Of a DNA stretch of 38,837 nucleotides, positions 32,624 through 38,837 are shown piece by piece. Position numbers and translations under genes: made by a program. Source of the stretch: an uncultured Prevotella sp. (GTDB lineage Bacteria > Bacteroidota > Bacteroidia > Bacteroidales > Bacteroidaceae); contig CAMWKM010000009.1 in the NCBI GenBank assembly GCA_947174835.1, positions 1 through 38,837 on the forward strand. Reading direction: 5' to 3'. Within the stretch, counting starts at the first letter, position 1. Each line of letters starts with the position of its first letter. The notes beneath the pieces were generated by a model. It was not told the DNA's origin. It saw only the letters and a program-made list of their open reading frames with translations, and made no database searches.

Positions 32624-35590
32624 GCCACCGCCACGGGGTCCACCAAAGCCACCGCCACGAGGGCCGCCAAAGCCACCGCCACGAGATCCACCATTGCCAC
32701 GCATAGACTGACGCATCTCTTTCGTACCAAAGAGATTCAGTTGATAGTTGACACGTAACATCACATAGCTGTTGATAGAGTTGTACCAGTTGTCGTTGCG
32801 CGACATAGCACTGATAGTACGCGAGAAATTAGATTGCCTACCGAGAATATCATAGAACTCCAGTCGCACCGACAAGGGCTTTCCTTGCAGAAAACTCTGA
32901 GAAAGCTGTGCATTCCAAATCAGTTCGTTGGTGTTGGCAGCAGTATCGCTGTAACCACGACGGCTCGACATATTCAGACTGGTTGTCATCTGCATACCCC
33001 AAGGTGTCTGCAATGTCGTATTGAAGCCATAATTGAAAGCCCACGTGCTCAGTTTCGAGTTTGGCTGCAAAGCATTATACACATAGTTATAGCGGATGCC
33101 ACCATTGAGTTCCACCTCAATCCAACTATTGCGATAGCTGGCACCCAGACGCTCCGACAGCATAGTCCGCTTGGTAGTCATCTTGCTGATATTGCCATCG
33201 CGCTCCAAATCGATATAACCCACCAGATTGTCGTAACTAACCTCGGTACCGGAGTTAATGTTATAGTTGCCCAAAGTGTCGAGCGCAGTATTGAAAGTGA
33301 AGTTACCACGCAGATTCCAGTTGCCATTAACGTTTTCCGGACGTGATGTTTGTCCGCCGGTTTCCGGATTATATCTCACCATGTTAGTTACAGAATTGCT
33401 GGTGGTTGAGAAATTCAGGTTGGCGAAAACAAAGCGTTGATAATGCTCGAAGTAGTCGTTGTAGCGCCAACTGAAGCGTTGGGTAAACGAAGGTTTCAAA
33501 GCCGGATTACCGCTGGTGATATTCAGAGGGTCGCTGTTGTCGGTGATAGGCAACAGGTCGCTCATTGAAGGCTGGCTGGTACTACCACGATACTCAAAGC
33601 GCATATTGCCACGGTCGCTCAGTTTCCAGCGGAAGTTGGCCGTAGGACTCCAGTTCAATACGGTGCGTTTGGTGACTGTGTCGGTAGCCAGATAGCGGTA
33701 AGTGAACTCCGAACTCTGCGGGATAAGCTGTAAGCCCACGTTGAAGTTATAGCTTTTGCGGATAACACGCAACATGATCTCAGCCGTATGGATGTAATTC
33801 TTATACTGCGAGAAGCGGCTCAAGTCCTGACGATAGTAGTCGTCAAGTGTACCATGCTCCAGAGGCTGAGCAAGATAGGCATCCCAATTGCGATACTGAG
33901 GACCCATACCGCTCCAGTCCATCCAATCGACATACGTATTCTTAGCCCAGCTGAAGTCGTAGGTAGAGCGGTCGCTCTTGGTATAGCGATACTGGAAATT
34001 ATAACTGAACTGCAAGAACATAGCCGTAAAGATAGGCTCGCTATAGGTCAGGCGGACGTTATAGTCGTAGTTCTTTGTCGGTGTCAGGTTGTAGCGGTTG
34101 GTCTGATATTCAGCCGAATCAGGATTGGCGGTCAGATAACGATAGAGATTGACCAGATTGGAAGAGATTGAACGCGAGTCGCCATCGCTATAGTTTGCTC
34201 CTAACTGCAAGGTGACGTTACGGCCTTTGGAGCCAATCTTGCGATTAATCTGCAAAGTACCACCCAGACGTTTGGAGTCGCTGTAGTTCAGGCCATTGCG
34301 TGAGAAGCTGTTTATCAGCAACGTATCGCTGACGCCCAGCATATTGGCTACCATCTGTGCAATATCGTTCGTCGACGACACATAGTTATATGGATCCTCA
34401 TTGAAGGTTGCCGAGAGGCTGTTTGACTTACCATCGTTAGTACCATAGCTCCACGTGGGGCGCATACTGATATTCCAAAGCGTATCGGGTGTCCACTCCA
34501 GTCGCATTTGGGCATTCCATGAATTACTGCGCGAAAAGTTCTGTCTGTTTGACTCGCTAAAAGAACCGGTGCGGCCAACGAATAGCTCCGTAGAACTGCG
34601 GTTCCATACATCATCATCTTTGTGATCCCAACGCACTGAACCGTCCCACTTCAATATTTTGGGCTTTTCGTAATTGAAGTTCACTGATCCCGACTTCGGA
34701 GCATGAAGTCCATCGCGACCGCCACCGCCGAAACGGCCACCACCGCCGCCACCGCCATAGCCCATATCATTGGTATTGTTGGCATTAAGGAATGACATCA
34801 CACGCCACTCGTCTTTCATCATTGCACCAAAGGCACGACCGGCATAACGATCCTTGGTACCCACACCAACATCGACATTAGCAAACATACCGCGGTTCAT
34901 TCCCCTTTTCAGACCAAAGTCAAGCACCATCTGCTCATTGCCGTCATCAATACCTGTAACACGGCTCAGATCACTTTTCTCATCGTAGGTCTTAATGCGC
35001 TCCACAACGCTGGTAGGCAGGTTCTTTATTGCTGTCTTGGTGTCACCGGTCATAAACTCCTTGCCGTCAACCTTAATCTTCTGCACCGTTTTGCCGTTGA
35101 TCTTGATGGTACCATCATCACCGACCTCGGCGCCGGGAAGCTTCTTCACCAGTTCTTCTACAACGGAACCTTCCGGGGCGCGATAGGCCGATGCATTATA
35201 TACTAAGGTATCGTCCTTCGTATAAACCTTTGCCTGATTTTTCACGACCTCAGCACCTTTCAGCATAATGGCATCGGCCTGAATGGTCAGTTGCCCCAGA
35301 TCAACAGGTTTTCCTTCCATCGTGACATTGCGGAAAAGTGTTTTATAGCCCAGATAGGAAACTTTCAGCAGATAGCGTCCGTCCTGAGGAGCAGTCAGTT
35401 TAAACTGGCCGTCCAGATTGGTAGCGGCATTGGCCACCAGGGTACTGTCGGTCTTAAGCAACGCCACAGTGGCTTGAATAACAGCCTCTTTTTGGGTATC
35501 GTCAATAACGGTACCACTGATGCTACGTTGTGCCTGAATAGAGAGGGCCGCCAAAAGTAACACGGCCGTCGAGAGTAGAAATCGTTTCAT
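32600..35590 (-). CDS. Outer-membrane beta-barrel protein with CarboxypepD-like domain and Gly-rich tail
   Basis: From the ATG at 35588-35590 (MKRFLLSTAVLLLAALSIQA signal peptide) the protein has 996 residues. A carboxypeptidase-regulatory-like beta sandwich comes first (about 21-105, RSISGTVIDDTQKEAVIQAT), then a plug-like part (about 120-210, with EGSVVEELVKKLPGAEV and IKVDGKEFMTGD), then a large beta barrel rich in alternating aromatic strands. This resembles the TonB-receptor-related outer-membrane proteins of Bacteroidetes. Two glycine-rich stretches are unusual: GYGGGGGGGRFGGGG inside the barrel, and a C-terminal tail of three GGGFGGPR repeats ending in GRF after the last apparent strand (VMLRVNYQLNLF). 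Its ligand is unknown; no SusD-like partner is adjacent. Confidence 0.88.
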   Translation of the reverse strand: MKRFLLSTAVLLLAALSIQAQRSISGTVIDDTQKEAVIQATVALLKTDSTLVANAATNLDGQFKLTAPQDGRYLLKVSYLGYKTLFRNVTMEGKPVDLGQLTIQADAIMLKGAEVVKNQAKVYTKDDTLVYNASAYRAPEGSVVEELVKKLPGAEVGDDGTIKINGKTVQKIKVDGKEFMTGDTKTAIKNLPTSVVERIKTYDEKSDLSRVTGIDDGNEQMVLDFGLKRGMNRGMFANVDVGVGTKDRYAGRAFGAMMKDEWRVMSFLNANNTNDMGYGGGGGGGRFGGGGRDGLHAPKSGSVNFNYEKPKILKWDGSVRWDHKDDDVWNRSSTELFVGRTGSFSESNRQNFSRSNSWNAQMRLEWTPDTLWNISMRPTWSYGTNDGKSNSLSATFNEDPYNYVSSTNDIAQMVANMLGVSDTLLINSFSRNGLNYSDSKRLGGTLQINRKIGSKGRNVTLQLGANYSDGDSRSISSNLVNLYRYLTANPDSAEYQTNRYNLTPTKNYDYNVRLTYSEPIFTAMFLQFSYNFQYRYTKSDRSTYDFSWAKNTYVDWMDWSGMGPQYRNWDAYLAQPLEHGTLDDYYRQDLSRFSQYKNYIHTAEIMLRVIRKSYNFNVGLQLIPQSSEFTYRYLATDTVTKRTVLNWSPTANFRWKLSDRGNMRFEYRGSTSQPSMSDLLPITDNSDPLNITSGNPALKPSFTQRFSWRYNDYFEHYQRFVFANLNFSTTSNSVTNMVRYNPETGGQTSRPENVNGNWNLRGNFTFNTALDTLGNYNINSGTEVSYDNLVGYIDLERDGNISKMTTKRTMLSERLGASYRNSWIEVELNGGIRYNYVYNALQPNSKLSTWAFNYGFNTTLQTPWGMQMTTSLNMSSRRGYSDTAANTNELIWNAQLSQSFLQGKPLSVRLEFYDILGRQSNFSRTISAMSRNDNWYNSINSYVMLRVNYQLNLFGTKEMRQSMRGNGGSRGGGFGGPRGGGFGGPRGGGFGGPGRF
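32612..32683 (-). repeat. Three 24-bp direct repeats coding the Gly-rich tail
   Basis: Units at 32612-32635, 32636-32659 and 32660-32683 each encode RGGGFGGP. The period is a multiple of three, so copy-number change would keep the frame. Confidence 0.85.
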
Positions 35591-35673
35591 TTGTATTTCT
35601 TGTGTTATCGATGAATAAACTTTGTTCTGCTTGCTTTTGACGCACCAAGTGAATAAAAGTTTAATAATTTCCT

Positions 35674-35682
35674 GCAAAGGTA
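35674..35682 (-). promoter_or_regulatory. -7 box of the outer-membrane barrel gene
   Basis: TACCTTTGC on the minus strand, 83 bases upstream of the ATG. No clear -33 element. It diverges from the promoter at 35745. Confidence 0.6.
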
Positions 35683-35744
35683 CGAAAAAATAAGGGAAAA
35701 AGAAAATAACATCGCTTTATCAATGAACTTTTTACTTTTTTTAC

Positions 35745-35753
35745 TATCTTTGC
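35745..35753 (+). promoter_or_regulatory. -7 box of the carboxyltransferase gene
   Basis: TATCTTTGC, 28 bases upstream of the ATG at 35782. No clear TTTG upstream; the preceding bases are a T-rich tract. Confidence 0.6.
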
Positions 35754-35781
35754 ACACCAACTAATAACAAAATCAATAACT

Positions 35782-37560
35782 ATGAAAAAGAAAAGAATTA
35801 AGTTTAGTCTCGTCTACCGCGATATGTGGCAGTCATCCGGCAAGTATCAGCCTCGCAAGGATCAATTAGAGCGCATTGCACCAGTCATCATTGACATGGG
35901 TTGCTTTGCCCGAGTAGAGACCAATGGCGGTGCCTTCGAGCAGGTGAACCTAATGGCCGGTGAGAATCCCAACCCTGCTGTTCGTGCCTTCTGCAAACCT
36001 TTCAATGAAGCAGGCATTCAGACCCACATGCTGGATCGCGGCCTCAACGCCTTACGCATGTATCCTGTGCCCGATGATGTACGTGCACTGATGTATAGGG
36101 TGAAAAAAGCTCAGGGCGTTGACATCCCCCGCATCTTCTGCGGTCTGAACGACACGCGCAATATCATCCCTTCTATCAAATGGGCAAAGGCGGCAGGCAT
36201 GATTCCACAGGCTACGCTCTGCATCACCACCTCCCCTGTTCACACCGTGGAATACTATAGTGCCATTGCCGACGAGTTGATTGCCACCGGTGCCGAGGAA
36301 CTCTGTCTGAAAGACATGGCCGGCGTCGGACAGCCTTATATGCTGGGGCAGCTGACCAAGGCGATAAAGACTAAATATCCCGATATCATCATCCAATATC
36401 ACGGTCACTCAGGCCCCGGTCTGTCAATGGCTTCTATTCTGGAGGTATGCAACAATGGTGCCGACATCATTGACACTGCTATCGAGCCGTTATCATGGGG
36501 CAAGGTACACCCGGATATCATTTCAGTGCAGTCAATGCTGAAGAACGAGGGATTCGAAGTGGAAGATATCAATATGAATGCGTATATGCAGGCGCGCACG
36601 CTCACGCAAGAGTTCATCGACGACTGGCTGGGCTACTTCATCAATCCTGCCAACAAGCACATGTCGAGCCTGCTGCTAAGTTGCGGACTGCCTGGCGGTA
36701 TGATGGGTTCAATGATGGCTGACTTAGGTAGCATTCAGACAATGATCAACAAACTGCGCACTCAGAAGGGGAAGCCCGAACTGACAATGGACGATATGCT
36801 GGTGGAGTTGTTCAACGAAGTAGAGTACGTATGGCCTCGCGTGGGCTACCCACCACTGGTGACACCGTTCTCGCAGTACACCAAGAACATTGCATTGATG
36901 AATCTCTTGACCATCGAACAGGGCAAGGGGCGCTTTGTGATGATGGACGATGCTATGTGGGGAATGATTCTGGGCAAGAGCGGTCAGATTCCCGGTCAGA
37001 TTGATGATACGCTTATCAAGCTGGCCAAGGAACAAAAGCGCGACTTCACCAATGCTGACCCGCACACGCTCATTCCCAATGCACTGGATCAATTCAAAGC
37101 TGAAATGGACAAGAATGGCTGGGACTATGGACAGGACGACGAGGAACTCTTCGAACTGGCCATGCACCCCGAGCAGTATCGTGCTTTCAAGAGCGGGCAG
37201 GCCAAGAAGCAATTCTTGACCGACCTGCAGAAAGCAAAGGATGCCAAACTGGGTAATGGCAAACTCTCTACCGAGGAGATAGCAGCGTTGAAACACGCCA
37301 AGGCCGATGCCGTAAAGTCGCCTCTGGCCGGACAGTTGCTTTGGGGATTCGGCGGCGAAGGTGTGCCGGCCCCTTGCATAGAGCCATTCATCGGCCAGCG
37401 TTATAAGGAGGGTGATACATTCTGCTACTTACAGACCAAATGGGGTGAGCTCATCTCTATTCCTGCAGCCCTTGGCGGTAAATTGGTTGACATCAGCGTG
37501 AAGCCAGGACAAAAGATCTGCCAAGGCGACACCATCGCCTGGATTGAGCGGGACGAATGA
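35782..37560 (+). CDS. Carboxyltransferase-family protein (PycB/OadA-like) with degenerate biotinyl domain
   Basis: The 592-residue protein has the carboxyltransferase TIM barrel of pyruvate carboxylase/oxaloacetate decarboxylase alpha subunits. The carbamylated-lysine motif CLKDMAG and the metal-binding HxH (YHGHSGPG) are present, and DIIDTAIEPLSWG resembles the family. The usual RDAHQS reads RDMWQS (14-19). The C-terminal 85 residues fold like a biotin carrier: KSPLAGQLLWGFG, then GDTFCYLQTKWGELISIPAA, then KPGQKICQGDTIAWIE. But the biotinylated EAMKM is QTKWG (551-555), with no lysine at the acceptor position. It may therefore work with a separate biotin carrier, or carry out another reaction on a pyruvate-like substrate. 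It stands alone between its own promoter and terminator. Confidence 0.85.
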   Translation: MKKKRIKFSLVYRDMWQSSGKYQPRKDQLERIAPVIIDMGCFARVETNGGAFEQVNLMAGENPNPAVRAFCKPFNEAGIQTHMLDRGLNALRMYPVPDDVRALMYRVKKAQGVDIPRIFCGLNDTRNIIPSIKWAKAAGMIPQATLCITTSPVHTVEYYSAIADELIATGAEELCLKDMAGVGQPYMLGQLTKAIKTKYPDIIIQYHGHSGPGLSMASILEVCNNGADIIDTAIEPLSWGKVHPDIISVQSMLKNEGFEVEDINMNAYMQARTLTQEFIDDWLGYFINPANKHMSSLLLSCGLPGGMMGSMMADLGSIQTMINKLRTQKGKPELTMDDMLVELFNEVEYVWPRVGYPPLVTPFSQYTKNIALMNLLTIEQGKGRFVMMDDAMWGMILGKSGQIPGQIDDTLIKLAKEQKRDFTNADPHTLIPNALDQFKAEMDKNGWDYGQDDEELFELAMHPEQYRAFKSGQAKKQFLTDLQKAKDAKLGNGKLSTEEIAALKHAKADAVKSPLAGQLLWGFGGEGVPAPCIEPFIGQRYKEGDTFCYLQTKWGELISIPAALGGKLVDISVKPGQKICQGDTIAWIERDE

Positions 37561-37589
37561 TTACTGAAGATTCCTAATATCTTTCATCT

Positions 37590-37627
37590 TCCGGATTTTC
37601 TGAATACATCAGAAGATCCGGATTTTT
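37590..37627 (+). terminator. Terminator after the carboxyltransferase gene
   Basis: TCCGGATTTTCTG (37590-37602) pairs with CAGAAGATCCGGA (37610-37622) with a single G-T, 7-nt loop, followed by TTTTT. It lies between two convergent genes. Confidence 0.88.
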
Positions 37628-38418
37628 CAATGTATGAACCGGAGTTCACGCAGACTATGTTCACCCATGAAGCGGCTTTTGTCCACATCGGTGCCCACTC
37701 CCATGATGCGTCCCTTGCAAGAATACTGCCAGATGATATAGTCGCGCCCATCGGCCAACACAGGTTCCTCATTGGTGTACATGGCGATCATCAACTGATA
37801 GTCATCAAGTTTTCCCAAAAGATGCTTATTGTAGAAATTGCGGAAAGTATAGACCAGCGGTTTCTGATGATAGGTCTGCTCAAGCATATTGAGAAACGTA
37901 TGAAGTGAATCGCAGAAAGCCGACGTGGAAAGACCACCCGTCGTCTCAACATCAAGCATGGGGATAAGATCCTGCTCACCGGACAAGCACTGGCGGGTAA
38001 AATTACACAACTGCTGTTGTAAATTGGTGGCCGGACGGAAGAAATGATAAGACCCTACTTTCAGTCCATGACGATGAGCCATTTCAATATTACGCTCATA
38101 GCGGTCATCAATGCGGTCGCCACCCTCAGTGGCTTTCAGATAGACATACGACATCTTGGTGTTCTCGCCTATCGTTTCCCAGAACACTTCCCCCTGATAA
38201 TGGCTCAAGTCAATGCCGTGCACATGATTACACGTGTCCTCACAGCACAAATAAGGATTCTCGTGAATGGTAGGAGGCTTAGGAGCCACACGTTTCTTGG
38301 TTCTCCTCACCGCGTGCGTCGTCCTTGCACGCACTCTACCCCTTGGACGAGGACGGGCGTCTGTATCCTGAATAACAACAAAAAGAAGGCAAAATGCCAT
38401 TAAAAGAACTTTCTTCAT
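37627..38418 (-). CDS. GH25 lysozyme-like muramidase, secreted
   Basis: The 263-residue protein has a signal peptide (MKKVLLMAFCLLFVVIQDTD), then a strongly basic Arg/Pro/Lys linker (about 21-50). The glycoside hydrolase 25 domain begins at GIDLSHYQG (Asp70), with YLKATEGG, GSYHFFRP and the catalytic LDVE (Asp156, Glu158), and ends with IIWQYSCKGRI. GH25 enzymes cut the beta-1,4 bond after N-acetylmuramic acid in peptidoglycan. Four Cys around residues 58-63, 138 and 144 could form disulfides. The basic linker may bind cell wall or DNA. It converges with the carboxyltransferase gene; its promoter is separate. Confidence 0.93.
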   Translation of the reverse strand: MKKVLLMAFCLLFVVIQDTDARPRPRGRVRARTTHAVRRTKKRVAPKPPTIHENPYLCCEDTCNHVHGIDLSHYQGEVFWETIGENTKMSYVYLKATEGGDRIDDRYERNIEMAHRHGLKVGSYHFFRPATNLQQQLCNFTRQCLSGEQDLIPMLDVETTGGLSTSAFCDSLHTFLNMLEQTYHQKPLVYTFRNFYNKHLLGKLDDYQLMIAMYTNEEPVLADGRDYIIWQYSCKGRIMGVGTDVDKSRFMGEHSLRELRFIH

Positions 38419-38443
38419 ACCAAAGCAGTCGATTTTTGAAAGT

Positions 38444-38452
38444 GCAAAGTTA
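38444..38452 (-). promoter_or_regulatory. -7 box of the GH25 gene
   Basis: TAACTTTGC on the minus strand, 25 bases upstream of the ATG. The nearest upstream TTG is 24 bp away. Confidence 0.5.
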
Positions 38453-38596
38453 CATAAAAAATCCCGAATTATAAGCCAATTGATATAAAAAACTTCATAT
38501 CATTCCTTCGAATGTCCGTTTTTTTTATTTTAAAAAGTCAAGTCCGCAATTATTCTCTACCCTATCAGCGTGTCCTTCTTCACCACAATGCTTTCT

Positions 38597-38668
38597 GAAA
38601 GTTGCCTAATTTCTATAAGATTTCAGGCAACTTTCATGGGGAAATTAGGCAACTTTCTAAAATCATTG
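38597..38668. repeat. 22-bp-period repeats and 17-bp inverted repeat before the last gene
   Basis: AGGCAACTTTC occurs at 38625 and 38647, exactly 22 bp apart, and a degenerate copy (TGCCTAATTTC) at 38603. In addition GAAAGTTGCCTAATTTC (38597-38613) is the perfect inverse of 38641-38657. The block lies about 60 bp upstream of the promoter of the last gene. The rest of 38453-38596 shows no gene. Confidence 0.7.
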
Positions 38669-38699
38669 CAAATCAGCTATATAAAAAATTCTCCAAAAG

Positions 38700-38733
38700 T
38701 TGTGGGGTTCTCGGATTTTTCTTGTACCTTTGC
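38700..38733 (+). promoter_or_regulatory. Promoter of the last (partial) gene
   Basis: TACCTTTGC (38725-38733) with TTG 22 bp upstream (38700-38702), 38 bases ahead of the ATG. Confidence 0.6.
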
Positions 38734-38771
38734 GTCTAAATAATTCAAAATAATTAAAAAACACCAAAGCA

Positions 38772-38837
38772 ATGAAACAACGATTCCTGAAAGCATCCCT
38801 CCTCGGCATGGCAGTGGCAATGTGCTTCTCCTCATGC
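38772..38837 (+). CDS. Start of a lipoprotein gene, cut by window edge
   Basis: Only 22 codons are visible: MKQRFLKASLLGMAVAMCFS then Ser-Cys. This is a lipoprotein-type signal peptide (basic start, hydrophobic core, Ser-Ser-Cys as lipobox end), so the product is probably an exported lipoprotein. The promoter and array upstream support a real gene. Nothing can be said of its function. Confidence 0.7.
   Translation, partial: MKQRFLKASLLGMAVAMCFSSC

Overview
The window looks like a chromosomal segment of a Bacteroidales bacterium, most likely Prevotella or a close relative. This rests on the many promoter-like TAnnTTTG(C) boxes, some with a TTTG element 18-21 bp upstream, on starts with little or no Shine-Dalgarno sequence, and on the gene content (SusC-like outer-membrane barrel, C69 and C1 peptidases, NusG-paralogue next to a glycan locus). 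No species is assigned.

Region 1 (1-7851, all minus strand) is the promoter-proximal part of a surface-polysaccharide operon that runs off the left edge. In transcription order it holds a class V aminotransferase, a fused cytidylyltransferase/Gfo-Idh-type protein, a GNAT acetyltransferase, an integral-membrane acyltransferase, a Wzx-like flippase, a CDP-glycerol-glycerophosphotransferase-like enzyme and a family 2 glycosyltransferase. Together they suggest a glycan decorated or linked by a CDP-activated polyol phosphate. This stretch is visibly more AT-rich than the rest. It is preceded by a 487-base gap with a candidate promoter and two strong hairpins, then a RelE/ParE-type toxin-antitoxin pair, then a large NusG-like (UpxY/LoaP-like) protein that may control elongation into the operon.

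Region 2 (10527-18121, minus) is a metal-efflux operon: periplasmic adaptor lipoprotein, CusA/CzcA-type RND pump, TolC-like outer-membrane channel and a His-rich Zn/Cd-type P1B ATPase. A 21-bp palindrome overlaps the expected -33 region of its promoter.

Region 3 (18125-30277) is mostly housekeeping: a UvrD-like helicase with an embedded DnaQ-type exonuclease, a divergent MATE transporter, a patatin-like phospholipase, an aminopeptidase P-like/C1-peptidase pair, recJ-recQ, and a LolA-like secreted protein just downstream of tRNA-Arg(ACG).

Region 4 (30333-38837) holds the tRNA, a 22-bp-period repeat array, a C69 dipeptidase, an outer-membrane barrel with a Gly-rich tail, a carboxyltransferase-family protein whose biotinyl-like domain lacks the acceptor lysine, a GH25 lysozyme-like protein and the first codons of a lipoprotein.

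The most unusual non-coding signal is that four separate intergenic places carry short arrays with an exact 22-bp period but unrelated unit sequences (10460, 22227, 30690 and 38603). All functional statements come from reading motifs by eye; no database search was run.
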